A stretch of DNA of 46,910 bases from Streptantibioticus silvisoli. Its GTDB lineage: Bacteria; Actinomycetota; Actinomycetes; Streptomycetales; Streptomycetaceae. The position numbers were made by a program, and so were the translations under genes. Under the pieces are notes generated by a model. That model saw only the letters and a program-made list of their open reading frames with translations. It was not told where the DNA came from and searched no databases. Shown here one piece after another: positions 7,619 to 15,785 of this stretch. The stretch is taken from contig NZ_JAAGKO020000061.1 of the NCBI RefSeq assembly GCF_027947535.2, positions 1 through 46,910 on the forward strand, given 5' to 3'. Numbering within the stretch: the first letter of the stretch is position 1; the number at the start of each line of letters is the position of its first letter.

Positions 7619-8827
7619 TCACCGGGTGACCATGAGCTTCTTGACGGCGTAGTTGGTGCCGTGGGTGTCCATCGGGACCTGGTCGGCGGGGACGGCCAGG
7701 CGCAGGCCGGGGAAGCGGGCCAGCAGGCGGGGCAGGACGGTCGTCAGCTCGGCGCGGGCGATGTTCTGGCCCAGGCACTGGTGGACGCCGAAGCCGAAGG
7801 CCAGGTGGCGGCTCATCCGGCGGTCGAAGTCCGGGCTGTCGGGGTCGTCGAAGGCGCGCGGGTCGCGGTTGGCGGCCGGCATCGCGACCACCACGAGGTC
7901 GCCCCGGGCGATGTGCTGCCCGGCGAACTCCAGGTCCTCCAGGGCGACCCGGCCGAGCCCGAACTGCACGATGGTCAGGTAGCGCAGCAGTTCCTCGACC
8001 GCCTGCCCGGTCTTCTCCGGGTGGGCGGCCAGGTCCGCGCGCTGCTCGGGGTGGGTGAGCAGGGTGAAGACCGACAGGCCCATCATCGCGGCGGTGGTGT
8101 CGTGCCCGGCGAACAGCAGCAGCACGCCCATGCCGATGAGTTCGTCGTCGGTCAGGAAGCCGTCCTCGCCGTCGGCGACCGCGATCAGCTCGGCCAGCAG
8201 CCCGTCGGCGGCGCCGGTGCGGCGCTTGTCGGCGACCAGCCGGGTGATGTAGTCGATCAGCCACCGGGCGCCGCGGTCGCGCTCGGCCCGGCTGTTGGCC
8301 ATGTCCATCATCGCCTCGGTGGCGTGGTGGAAGCCGTCACGGTCCGCGTAGGGCACCCCGAGCAGTTCGCAGATCACCAGGCACGGCACCGGCAGCGCCA
8401 TGGCCTGCACGAAGTCGAAGGTGGCGGGCCCGGCCGCGATGGCGTCCAGGTGCTCGTCGACGATCCGGTCGATGTACGGCTGGAGGGTCCGCCGCACGCT
8501 CTTCGGGGTGAACCGCCCGGCCAGCAGCCGGCGGTAACGGCCGTGGTCCGGCTCGTCCATCATCACGAAGGTCGGGTTGAACGGTGCCTCCTCACCCGCC
8601 TCGGAGACCTCGCCCTCGGGTGTGTCGTGCCGGGGGCGGCGGGCGCTCAGCCGCGGGTCGGCGAAGACCGCGCTGCCCTCCTCGAACCGGGTGACCAGCC
8701 AGCCGGAGGTGCCGTTGGGGAAACGGACCCGGGTGACCGGCTGCTCCTCGCGCAGCCGGTGGTACTCCAGCGGCGGGTCGAGCGGGGCGGCACGGTGGAC
8801 GGGCATCGCCGGAAGCGTCTCGGTCAT
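7619..8827 (-). CDS. Cytochrome P450 (bacterial class I type)
   Basis: A 402-residue soluble P450. It shows the I-helix oxygen-binding AGHDTT (240-245), the K-helix ExxR as E279-R282, and the heme-ligand loop FGFGVHQCLG with Cys351. The sequence style (FVMMDEPDHGRYRRLL, LGQNIARAEL) is that of actinobacterial enzymes such as CYP105 or CYP107 relatives that hydroxylate small or secondary metabolites with electrons from a ferredoxin; no ferredoxin gene is adjacent. Start ATG at 8827 overlaps the stop of the upstream fusion gene in ATGA, so translation is coupled and the two products probably act on one pathway. The substrate cannot be told from sequence. Confidence 0.93.
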   Translation of the reverse strand: MTETLPAMPVHRAAPLDPPLEYHRLREEQPVTRVRFPNGTSGWLVTRFEEGSAVFADPRLSARRPRHDTPEGEVSEAGEEAPFNPTFVMMDEPDHGRYRRLLAGRFTPKSVRRTLQPYIDRIVDEHLDAIAAGPATFDFVQAMALPVPCLVICELLGVPYADRDGFHHATEAMMDMANSRAERDRGARWLIDYITRLVADKRRTGAADGLLAELIAVADGEDGFLTDDELIGMGVLLLFAGHDTTAAMMGLSVFTLLTHPEQRADLAAHPEKTGQAVEELLRYLTIVQFGLGRVALEDLEFAGQHIARGDLVVVAMPAANRDPRAFDDPDSPDFDRRMSRHLAFGFGVHQCLGQNIARAELTTVLPRLLARFPGLRLAVPADQVPMDTHGTNYAVKKLMVTR

Positions 8828-10665
8828 CGTTGCTCCGTGGGGGTGGTGGGGGCGGTGTCGGTGTTCGGGTCGGTGGCGGTGCTGGCGGCGGTGTCGGTGC
8901 TGGCGGTGCTGGGAGCGGCGTCAGCGGTGGTGGCCGCGTCGGCGGTGCCGGTGCCGGTGCCGGCTGCGTCGGGCGTGGCCGCGGCGTGGTCGGCCAGGGC
9001 GGCGGTGACACCCTGGTGAGTGGCGGTGGCGTCGCACCAGCCGACGTACAGGGCGAGGTGCAGCACCGCCTCCCGCAGCTGCGGGGCGGTCAACTCCCCG
9101 CTGTCCAGGGCGCCGGCGGCCTGGATACGGATCAGGTCGGCGCGGCCGGTGGCGGCGGCCACGCCCAGGGTGAGCAGCCGCCGGTCGCGCACCGACAGGT
9201 CCGGGCGGCTCCAGACGTCGGCGAACAGGTAGTCCACGGTCTGGGTGGTGAAGGGGTCGGCCGGCTCCCCGAGGCCGCCGAGACCGGGGTAGACCCGGTC
9301 CATCATCGCCAGACCGCGCTCGCGCCGGTCCGCCGGCAGGGCGGAGGAGGGCTCCGCGGGCCCGGGTGCGGTCGGCGGTGCGGTCGGGTCGACGGACCCG
9401 GGCGCGGTCGGCGGTGCGGCCGGGCCGGCGGACTGGGGCGTGGCTGGCGGTGCGGCCGGGGCGACGGACCCGGGCGTGGTCGGCGGTGCGGCCGGGCCGG
9501 CGGACTGGGGCGTGGCTGGCGGTGCGGCCGGGGCGACGGACCCGGGCGTGGTCGGCGGTGCGGACCCGGGCGCGGCTGGCGGTGTCGCCGGGTCGGCGGC
9601 GGCGTCCGGCAGGCCGAGGGTGTGCCGGACGCGGTCGCGGGTGACGTCCACCAGGGGGACGCCGACGCCCAGGTCACCGGCGAGTTCGCGGGCCGCGTCG
9701 AGGTCCTTGCGCATCAACACCTCGATGCGCCCCGCGAGTTCGGCGGGCAGGCCGTCGCGCCGCATGCGCAGCAGCTGGAGCAGCGTGGCACCCTCGGGGT
9801 CGGCGGCGTCGATGACGCCGGCCAGCGTGCCGGGGTCCACCCCGGCCGCCCGCACCAGGGCGGCCGCCTCGGCGACGGTGCGCCAGCCGCCGTAGGTGAT
9901 GACGTTGCGGGCGATCTTGGTGGCCATGCCGGCGCCGGTCGGACCGCAGTGCACGATCTTCCTGGCCCAGCCGTCGAGGACCGGCCGCGCCGCCTCGACG
10001 ACGCGCTCGTCGCCGCCGACGATGGCGACCATGCCGTGCTCGGCGGCCCGGTCGCCCGGGGTGACGCCGCAGTCCAGGAACCCGGCGCCCGACGCGGCGC
10101 AGGCGGCGGCCAGTTCCCGCACCACGGGCAGCGCGACGGTGCTCAGCAGCACCACCGTCAGGCCGGGATGGGCGGCGGACAGCAGGCCGTCGGCACCGGT
10201 GATCACCTGCCGCGCCTGGTCGGCGTCGAGCACGGCGACCATGACCACGTCACTGCTCCGGGCGACCTCGGCCGGCGAGGCCAGTGGCCCGGGCACTCCG
10301 GCGAGCGCCCCTGCGGCGTCCGGGCGGATGTCGTACACCTGCGGCACCAGCCCGCCGCGCGCCAGGCTGACGGCGACCCCGCCCCCGATCGCGCCCAGAC
10401 CGACGACCCCGGCCCGCGGGACGGCGGTTGCGGGGTGCGGGTCGCCGGCGCCGGCGCCGGCTGCGGGGTGCGGGCCGTCGGCTGCGGCACCGGATTCGGC
10501 TGCGGCTGCGGCTGCGGCTGCGGGGTGCGGAAGGCCGGCTCCGGCGGCGGCTCCGGCTCCGGGACGCGGACCGTCCCCTCCGGGACGCGGGCGATCGGCT
10601 CCGGGCCCTGCCTCACCGGCCGCGAGGCCGCCGGCTCCGGCCCCTGGTGGGTTGCCTTCGGACAT
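8824..10665 (-). CDS. Fusion: beta-hydroxyacid dehydrogenase + carboxymuconolactone decarboxylase domain
   Basis: About 613 residues in four parts. Residues 1-84 are Ala/Gly/Pro-rich. Residues 85-355 form an NAD(P)-binding beta-hydroxyacid dehydrogenase of the 3-hydroxyisobutyrate/imine-reductase type, with GLGAIG at 90-95 and the family's catalytic lysine in GAGMATKIARN (Lys251, Asn255, counted from the GTG). Residues 356-440 are a Pro/Ala/Ser linker with a 24-residue repeat. Residues 445-565 resemble carboxymuconolactone decarboxylases (ending EAVLHLALYVGWCDATA), without the CxxC of AhpD. A C-terminal Thr/Ala tail follows. Start ATG 10665 or GTG 10668; GGGAGG suits both. The stop overlaps the P450 start. 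Oxidation followed by decarboxylation of one substrate is an inference from the fusion. Confidence 0.82.
   Translation of the reverse strand: MSEGNPPGAGAGGLAAGEAGPGADRPRPGGDGPRPGAGAAAGAGLPHPAAAAAAAAESGAAADGPHPAAGAGAGDPHPATAVPRAGVVGLGAIGGGVAVSLARGGLVPQVYDIRPDAAGALAGVPGPLASPAEVARSSDVVMVAVLDADQARQVITGADGLLSAAHPGLTVVLLSTVALPVVRELAAACAASGAGFLDCGVTPGDRAAEHGMVAIVGGDERVVEAARPVLDGWARKIVHCGPTGAGMATKIARNVITYGGWRTVAEAAALVRAAGVDPGTLAGVIDAADPEGATLLQLLRMRRDGLPAELAGRIEVLMRKDLDAARELAGDLGVGVPLVDVTRDRVRHTLGLPDAAADPATPPAAPGSAPPTTPGSVAPAAPPATPQSAGPAAPPTTPGSVAPAAPPATPQSAGPAAPPTAPGSVDPTAPPTAPGPAEPSSALPADRRERGLAMMDRVYPGLGGLGEPADPFTTQTVDYLFADVWSRPDLSVRDRRLLTLGVAAATGRADLIRIQAAGALDSGELTAPQLREAVLHLALYVGWCDATATHQGVTAALADHAAATPDAAGTGTGTADAATTADAAPSTASTDTAASTATDPNTDTAPTTPTEQR
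9411..9554 (-). repeat. Two perfect 72-bp tandem repeats inside the fusion gene linker
   Basis: Bases 9411-9482 are repeated without change at 9483-9554, and weaker copies extend to about 9365 and 9590. Seventy-two bases keep the frame and add 24 residues each, rich in Pro, Ala, Thr and Ser, to the linker joining the dehydrogenase and decarboxylase domains. Perfect identity points to recent expansion. Confidence 0.9.
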
Positions 10666-10703
10666 CACGCGGTGCCTCCCGGAAGCGAGGGGATGTAGTT
10701 GCC

Positions 10704-10728
10704 TCAGTCACCTAACTAAGTTCACTGA
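10704..10728 (-). promoter_or_regulatory. Candidate operator upstream of the fusion-P450 operon
   Basis: In a locally AT-rich patch between the TetR gene and the fusion gene, TCAGT (10704-10708) and ACTGA (10724-10728) form an inverted repeat around a smaller dyad AACT-A-AGTT (10714-10722). The site lies about 40-60 bases upstream of the fusion start and is a plausible binding site for the neighbouring TetR protein; the two dyads are not concentric, so the exact site is uncertain. Confidence 0.35.
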
Positions 10729-10869
10729 TGACGTTAGACCTCCGCCGTTCACGTCGTCCACCCGGTGGGGAACCGGATCAAGCCACGCTGCGGGCGCCCC
10801 GAATCACCGCATAACGGCGGGAGTTGACGCATGGTCGGCGCCGGCCGGGCCACGGCGGGCGGCCGGAGG

Positions 10870-11613
10870 TCAGCGTTCCGCGGCCGGAACCGGCGCTTGC
10901 GGGTCGAGGACCGTGGCGTGGATGACCCGGAGCACGCCGGGGTCGCCGTGCTCGGCCAGCGCGGCCCTGGCGGCGGCGTCGCCCGGCAGCAGGGAGCCGA
11001 GGAGTCCGTCGGCCAGCCCGAGGAGGAGCCGCTCCTCCTCCAGGTCGGGCGAGAGCGTGTGGCTGAGCGAGACGATGCCGTGCAGGCCGGCCCACAGGGT
11101 GTGCGCAGCCTGCTCGACCGGCAGCGACACCGTGAGCCCGGCGTCCCGGCAGCACGCCAGCGCCTGGCGCAGGCTGCCCGACACCAGCCGGGCCGGGTGG
11201 CGGCGGATGCGTTCCGCGTCGACGGCGGGCTGGCGCACCTCGTACATCAGCCGGTAGTGGCCCGGGTCGACCAGCGCGAACCGGCAGTAGGCGTGCACCT
11301 GGGCCCGCAGCCGGCCGGCCGGTCCGCCGGCCTCCGCCGCCGCGTCGGCGGCCCGCATCAGGGCGGCCAGTTCGGCGTACTTGCCCTCCAGTGCCGCCCA
11401 CACCAGCTCGGCCTTGTCCGGGAAGTGCAGGTAGATGCTGGGGGCCGCGACGCCGGCCTCCCGGGCGACCGCGCGGATCGTCAGCTTCTCGGCGCTGCCC
11501 CACTCCACCAGCAGCCGGTCCACCGCCGCGAGGATCTCGGTCCGCAACCGCTCGCCCTGGCCCCGGCGGCTGCGGGGCCGCCCGGCGGCGGACGGTGTCG
11601 GCTGCTCACCCAT
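10870..11613 (-). CDS. TetR/AcrR family transcriptional regulator
   Basis: A 247-residue regulator. The N-terminal TetR helix-turn-helix spans about 22-68 (RTEILAAVDRLL, then LTIRAVAREAGVAAPSIYLHF, where the recognition helix ends in the family-typical SIYLHFPDKAEL). The C-terminal part resembles the WHG-type ligand-binding domain (HAYCRFALVDPGHYRLMYE, AAHTLWAGLHGIVSL). Proteins of this kind repress nearby genes until a small hydrophobic ligand binds. It lies directly upstream of, and in the same direction as, the fusion-P450 pair, separated by 204 bases with an operator candidate, so it probably controls them. A start at 11613 gives the normal short, basic lead before helix 1. Confidence 0.9.
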   Translation of the reverse strand: MGEQPTPSAAGRPRSRRGQGERLRTEILAAVDRLLVEWGSAEKLTIRAVAREAGVAAPSIYLHFPDKAELVWAALEGKYAELAALMRAADAAAEAGGPAGRLRAQVHAYCRFALVDPGHYRLMYEVRQPAVDAERIRRHPARLVSGSLRQALACCRDAGLTVSLPVEQAAHTLWAGLHGIVSLSHTLSPDLEEERLLLGLADGLLGSLLPGDAAARAALAEHGDPGVLRVIHATVLDPQAPVPAAER

Positions 11614-11880
11614 GACCGGTCCCCCATCGCTTTGGCGACGATGCTAGCCGCCGGCCCGCGGTGCCGTCGGCACGGCGGCGGGGGTACGGCGGCGGCACCG
11701 GGAGCGACGGGCCCGCGGGGGCCACGGCTCCGCGGGTCTGCGGGGCCGCGGGTCTGCGGGGCTACGGGCCGGCGGACTCACGGGGCCACGGGCGGCGGGT
11801 CAACGGCCCGCGGACTCACGGGTCCACGGGCTCACCGGCTCACCGGCTCGCCGGCTCACCGGCTCAGGAAGTCCGCCGGC
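11614..11880. repeat. Non-coding repeats between LCP and TetR genes
   Basis: No gene is seen in this 267-base gap. It contains a perfect 16-base tandem duplication (11731-11746 and 11747-11762, unit CGCGGGTCTGCGGGGC) and a run of 8-base units GGCTCACC/GGCTCGCC at 11829-11868. A further GGCTCAC at 11878-11884 overlaps the LCP stop codon. Confidence 0.8.
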
Positions 11881-13548
11881 TCACGGCGCGGAGTCGGGGA
11901 CATCGGGGCTGATGGCGTAGGCGTGTTCGGGCGACATGCCGTAAGGCGTCGGCGCGGTGGTGATCCGGCCGGTGGCCGTCGCACCGATGAGGGTGTCCGC
12001 CGTGCCGACCTGCGCGCACTTCCCGGTGTCGCCGCCGTTCTGCTGGCTGGCGCCGCCGAGGGCCGCCGCGGTGTCGACCGGCGCCGGGGTGCCCCGGTGG
12101 CCGGGGAAGGCGGTGCCGGTGGGCCAGTCGGCGCCGACCAGCAGGGTGAACCCGGCGCCGGTGCCCTGCTTGAGGGCGGCGGACGGCAGGCCGAGGGCGC
12201 CGGCCACGGCCTTGGCCTGCGGCTGCTGTCCGGCCGGGTAGGTCAGCGTGGTGGTGGACGCCGAGGGGCCGTTGCCGGCGGTGGACGCCGGGCTGAAGCC
12301 GTCGGCGACCAGGGCCGTGCGGATGCCGCCCGCGCGGCCGGGTGCCAACGTGCCGTTCTCCACGTGGACCGCGATGCCGCCGGTGGGTATCGCGGTGGCG
12401 GACGCGGCGGCGGCGGACTTGCCGCCGCCGGCGGTGGTCAGCGACTGGTCGTCGGCGATGGCCTTGAACAGCGTCTGCGCGTTGGGAGCGGCGAGCAGCC
12501 GGCCGCTCTCATCGGGGTCCGGGTCGTCGTAGGTCTGCATGGTGGTGAACGTGATGCGGTCGGCCGGCACCTTGTTGACGTCCTGGGCCAGGCCGGTCAG
12601 CTTGCCGATGCTGCCGATGCCGTTCGGCCCGCCGTCCACCGTCAGCGACTTGGTGGCGGCGGTCGCCAGCTTCCACACGGCGGCGGGGTCGGTCAGGGTG
12701 CCGGCGCTCTTGAGCTTGTTGATCAGGCTGGTGAGGTACCGGTGCTGCGCCACCGTGCGGCCGGTGTCCGTACCGCCGCCGAACCCGTGCCGGGTCCGCA
12801 GGAACTCCAGGGCCGCGACGCCCTGGAGGGTGTGGCCGCCGCTCTTGAGCTTCAGGTGCGAGTAGGGGTCGTAGATGTTGTGGTCGACGCAGATGTGCAC
12901 CCCGCCGACCGCGTCGGCCATGTTCACCACGCCGGAGAAGTCGACCATCATGAAGTGGTCGATGGGGATGCCGGTCAGCTGCTGGACCGCAAGCACGCTG
13001 CATCCGGGGCTGTAGCCGAGCGCCGAGTTGATCATGTCGGTGCGCGGGCCGACGCTGGTGTGGTTGTCGTCGTCGGTGCAGGCCGGCAGCGCCGTCTCCA
13101 GGTCGCGCGGGATGCTGAGCACCGTCGCGTTGGAGCGGTCGGCGGAGATGTGCAGGACCATCTCGACGTCCGCGCGGGCCCCGCCGTCGCCGCCCTGGCA
13201 GGCGCCGCCGATCGCGCAGTCGGCCTTGTCGGTGCGGGAGTCCGAGCCGATCACCAGGATGTTGATCGGGGTACGGCCGAAGGCGTCGGCCTTCTCGTGG
13301 AGCGTGTCGCCGCCCTTGCCCGCGTACAGGTCGTCGGACTTGATGTTGCCGTTGAGCTTCTCGTACGCCCACACGCCGCCGACGCCGGCCACCACGACCA
13401 CGAAGCCGGTGACCAGCCCGGCGATCTTCAGCCCCCGGCGGCGACCCCGGCGGCCCCGGCGCCCGGGGGCGAAGTCGCGCTGGTCGCCCGGCGCGCCGCT
13501 CCCGCGTGACGCGGACCGGTCCCGCGGGGTGTGGGACGGCTTCGCCAT
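11881..13548 (-). CDS. LytR-CpsA-Psr (LCP) family protein with C-terminal LytR_C domain
   Basis: A 555-residue membrane-anchored enzyme of the family that transfers polyprenyl-linked glycopolymers (teichoic acids, arabinogalactan-like chains) to peptidoglycan. An Arg-rich cytoplasmic lead (about 27-38) precedes one membrane segment (about 40-62). The outer LCP domain (about 95-245) shows NILVIGSDSR, MVLHISADR, LSIPRDLE and DHFMMVDFSG, with arginines and aspartates expected to bind pyrophosphate and metal. Residues about 400-490 (IAVHVENGTLAPGRAGGIR) match the LytR_C domain. The ATG at 13548 is preferred over the in-frame GTG at 13554 because GAGGAA lies six bases before it. Actinomycetes carry many LCP paralogues; which polymer this one handles is not visible. 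Confidence 0.92.
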   Translation of the reverse strand: MAKPSHTPRDRSASRGSGAPGDQRDFAPGRRGRRGRRRGLKIAGLVTGFVVVVAGVGGVWAYEKLNGNIKSDDLYAGKGGDTLHEKADAFGRTPINILVIGSDSRTDKADCAIGGACQGGDGGARADVEMVLHISADRSNATVLSIPRDLETALPACTDDDNHTSVGPRTDMINSALGYSPGCSVLAVQQLTGIPIDHFMMVDFSGVVNMADAVGGVHICVDHNIYDPYSHLKLKSGGHTLQGVAALEFLRTRHGFGGGTDTGRTVAQHRYLTSLINKLKSAGTLTDPAAVWKLATAATKSLTVDGGPNGIGSIGKLTGLAQDVNKVPADRITFTTMQTYDDPDPDESGRLLAAPNAQTLFKAIADDQSLTTAGGGKSAAAASATAIPTGGIAVHVENGTLAPGRAGGIRTALVADGFSPASTAGNGPSASTTTLTYPAGQQPQAKAVAGALGLPSAALKQGTGAGFTLLVGADWPTGTAFPGHRGTPAPVDTAAALGGASQQNGGDTGKCAQVGTADTLIGATATGRITTAPTPYGMSPEHAYAISPDVPDSAP

Positions 13549-13580
13549 GGTCACTTCCTCGGAACACGAGCCCGGGGGCT

Positions 13581-13601
13581 CCCTGACGACAAAAGTCAGG
13601 G
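13581..13601 (-). other. Stem-loop in the LCP leader
   Basis: CCCTGAC (13581-13587) and GTCAGGG (13595-13601) form a perfect 7-bp stem with an A-rich 7-base loop, 33 bases upstream of the LCP start. It may lie in the untranslated leader; function unknown. Confidence 0.4.
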
Positions 13602-13667
13602 CCTAGGACTTCGCGGACGGTGATTCGGTTGCACGACACACGCACATGCCGACCATTTCTCCATGCG

Positions 13668-13686
13668 ACCTTCACGCCGTGAAGGT
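13668..13686. promoter_or_regulatory. Perfect dyad ACCTTCAC-gcc-GTGAAGGT
   Basis: A 19-base dyad with 8-base perfect arms lies 120 bases upstream of the LCP start and 116 bases past the stop of the Gfo/Idh gene. Its short 3-base spacer is more like an operator than a terminator hairpin, but either is possible. Confidence 0.4.
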
Positions 13687-13750
13687 TTCATCCCCGCCCG
13701 GCGCGTCGGCGCGGCGCGGCTCCGTCACGGCGTCGGATCCGACCGCGTCG

Positions 13751-13830
13751 GCGTCACGACGTCACTTCGTCAGGTACGTCCGCGGTCTCGGCGTCACGAC
13801 GTCACGGCGTCAGGTACGTCCGCGGTCTCG
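13751..13830. repeat. 40-bp tandem duplication overlapping a gene end
   Basis: Bases 13751-13790 and 13791-13830 are direct repeats that differ at only two adjacent positions (TT versus GG). The right copy contains the stop codon and the last eight codons of the Gfo/Idh gene; the left copy is a downstream, untranslated duplicate of that gene end. Confidence 0.92.
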
Positions 13831-14818
13831 GCGCGAACCCCGCCGCCCGGTACGCGGCGTCGATCAGCTCCATGGTGGCCACCGCGTCGTCGGCGCCGGT
13901 CGGCAGTGCGGCGCCGTCGCGCAAGTGGGCGGTGAGGGCGGCCAGTTGGTGGGCGAAGGACGCGGTCCGGCCCAGGTGTTCGGTGCGTTCGCCGGCGGCG
14001 GTGCGGATCGTGAGGCGGTCGTCACGCTGCGGGAGGACGAAGTTGTGGACGAACGCCTCGCCCAGGGAGCCGGTGACCCGCAAGGTCATCAGGTCGTCGG
14101 GGGCGGCCATGTGGCAGCGGACGGCGGCCGTCGCGCCGCCGGGGTAGACCAGGTCGGCCGCCAGCCACTCGTCGACACCGGGGGCGCCGGCCCGTTCGCC
14201 ACCCCGGGCCGCGGCGACCGCCGGCTCACCGCCGCCGAACCGGGCCAGCGAACGGGCCGCGTGCAGGCCGTAGCAGCCCACGTCCATCACCGCGCCGCCG
14301 GCCAGCTCCAGCGACCAGCGCGGGTCACCGTCCGGGCAGCGACCGCTGAGCACGGCCTCGACGTGCCGCAGTCCGCCCAGTTCACCGCTGTCCAGCACGG
14401 CGCGCAGCCGCTCGTTGACCGGGTGGTAGTACGAGTGCAGCGCCTCCATCACCACCACCCCGGCCCGCGCGGCGGCGTCGCGGACCTCGGCGGCCTCGGC
14501 GGCGTCGCTCGCCGACGGCTTCTCGGTCAGCACGTGCTTGCCGGCGGCGATCGCGGCGAGGTTCCACGGGCCGTGCAGGCCGTTGGGCAGCGGGTTGTAG
14601 ACGACCTCGACGTCCGGGTCGGCCAGCACGCCGGCGTAGGAGTCGTGGACCCGTGCCACGCCGTACTCGGCCGCGAACGCCTCGGCCCGGCGGCGGTCCC
14701 GGGCCGCGACCGCGACCAGCCGGTGCCCGGCGTCACGGGCCGGGCCGGCGAGCGCGGCACCGGTGATCCGGGCGGCTCCCAGCACTCCGAAACGCAGCGG
14801 CCGCTCCACCGTGGTCAT
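13802..14818 (-). CDS. Gfo/Idh/MocA family oxidoreductase
   Basis: A 338-residue NAD(P)-dependent dehydrogenase of the glucose-fructose oxidoreductase/inositol dehydrogenase family. The Rossmann motif is FGVLGAARI near residue 10; TEKPSA (about 95-100) carries the family's conserved lysine; a second alpha/beta domain follows with GGAVMDVGCYGLHAAR. Such enzymes oxidise hydroxyls of sugars, inositols or dihydrodiols. Two starts compete: ATG at 14818, which sits directly against GAGGAG, and GTG at 14809, for which GAGGAG is nine bases away and better spaced; the difference is three residues. The gene is alone on its strand with 374 non-coding bases upstream. The substrate is not apparent. Confidence 0.88.
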   Translation of the reverse strand: MTTVERPLRFGVLGAARITGAALAGPARDAGHRLVAVAARDRRRAEAFAAEYGVARVHDSYAGVLADPDVEVVYNPLPNGLHGPWNLAAIAAGKHVLTEKPSASDAAEAAEVRDAAARAGVVVMEALHSYYHPVNERLRAVLDSGELGGLRHVEAVLSGRCPDGDPRWSLELAGGAVMDVGCYGLHAARSLARFGGGEPAVAAARGGERAGAPGVDEWLAADLVYPGGATAAVRCHMAAPDDLMTLRVTGSLGEAFVHNFVLPQRDDRLTIRTAAGERTEHLGRTASFAHQLAALTAHLRDGAALPTGADDAVATMELIDAAYRAAGFAPRPRTYLTP

Positions 14819-15192
14819 CTCCTCACGTCCGGGACGCCCTGCGGGGACGTCCTGCGCCGAGCAGCCTGGCAGACGGGGGCCGGGCACCGCGAGGCGGCCG
14901 GGCCGAGTCCGGGGCGATCGGTTCGACGGGGCCGGTGACGTTCCTACCGGGCCGGCGTCGGAAGCGGTGACCGTTCCGAGCGGGCCGGTGACGGGGGTCG
15001 GGGTGCGGGGTTCGGGGCGCGGAGGTCGGGGCGCGGGGTGCGGTCGTCCGGCCAACGCGCGTGCACCGGGGCGCTGTTGGAGGGGCGGGCGGGGACGGAC
15101 GCGCCGCCCGGGCTCGTCGGCGTACCGAAGTCAGGCTGTCGGCAGGCCCGTTGCGTACGCCGCGCGGCACGACGGCCCGCGGCGGCCGTCGT
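14819..15192. other. Intergenic, no gene seen
   Basis: No convincing reading frame. The stretch is GC-rich with loose repeats of GGGCCGGTGACG and GGGCGCGG-type motifs near 14930-15040 and presumably holds the Gfo/Idh promoter; no clear -10/-35 pair or hairpin was recognised. Confidence 0.6.
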
Positions 15193-15759
15193 TCAGGCGC
15201 CGCGTCCCGCCGGGCCGCTCCACTCGTCCTCCAGCACCGAGTACGTCACCGAGTCCCGCCACGCACCGTTGACGAACACGTGCTCACGGATGCGGCCCTC
15301 CTGCGTCATGCCCGCCCGCAGCAGCGTCCTGGCCGACGCGGTGTTCAGCGGCGCCCGCGCGGCCCACAGCCGGTGCAGGCCCAACTCGTCGAAGGCCAGG
15401 GCGCACAGCAGGTGCACCGTCTCCGTGCCGAGGCCGGCGCCCCAGGTGTCGGGGCGCAGCGCGAAGCCGATCGTCGCCGCGCGCTGCTGGTGCGGGTCCA
15501 GCGCCAGCCGGGCGAACCCCACCACGTCGGCGGCGGCGCCGGCCCGCGTGACGGCGACGGCGTACTCCGAACGCGGCCGGGCCGCCGCCGAGGCGATCGA
15601 CCGCGCGACGATCTCCTCGACCTGCCGCGGCGTGCGCGGTGCGAAACTCAGGTGCCGGGTCGCCTCGGCGTCGCCGTATATCGCGAGCACGGCCGCCGCG
15701 TCCTCGTCGGTGAACTCGCGCAACTGGAGCCGGGGTCCGGCGATGTCGACGGGATGCAT
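15193..15759 (-). CDS. GNAT family N-acetyltransferase (RimJ/RimL type)
   Basis: A 188-residue acetyl-CoA-dependent transferase. The order LQLREFTDEDAAAVLAIYGD, FARLALDP, IGFALRPDTWGAGLGTETV (acetyl-CoA loop, variant of QxxGxG), then NTASARTLLRAGMTQEGRIREHVFVNG and DSVTYSVLEDEW is characteristic of the RimJ/RimL branch that acetylates N-terminal or small-molecule amines. Start ATG at 15759 gives a standard N terminus; the ribosome site is weak (AGGGT eight bases upstream). It lies 26 bases behind the XRE/TPR regulator on the same strand and is probably translated from the same message. The substrate is unknown. Confidence 0.88.
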   Translation of the reverse strand: MHPVDIAGPRLQLREFTDEDAAAVLAIYGDAEATRHLSFAPRTPRQVEEIVARSIASAAARPRSEYAVAVTRAGAAADVVGFARLALDPHQQRAATIGFALRPDTWGAGLGTETVHLLCALAFDELGLHRLWAARAPLNTASARTLLRAGMTQEGRIREHVFVNGAWRDSVTYSVLEDEWSGPAGRGA

Positions 15760-15785
15760 GCGCCGGACCCTACCCGCCGCGGCGG

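Noticed and set aside
8830-10698. 622-codon open frame on the plus strand antisense to the fusion gene
   Set aside because: Its product is Gly/Arg/Val low-complexity with no domain, it mirrors a gene with clear motifs, and it is explained by high GC keeping stop codons rare.
6152-11613. Secondary metabolite cluster built from sugar dehydratase, P450 and fusion enzyme
   Set aside because: No synthase, glycosyltransferase or sugar-nucleotide genes are present, strands differ, and two terminators separate the dehydratase from the P450 operon.
13751-13830. Phage attachment site
   Set aside because: The two 40-base copies are directly adjacent with nothing between them and no integrase is present; a simple tandem duplication explains them.
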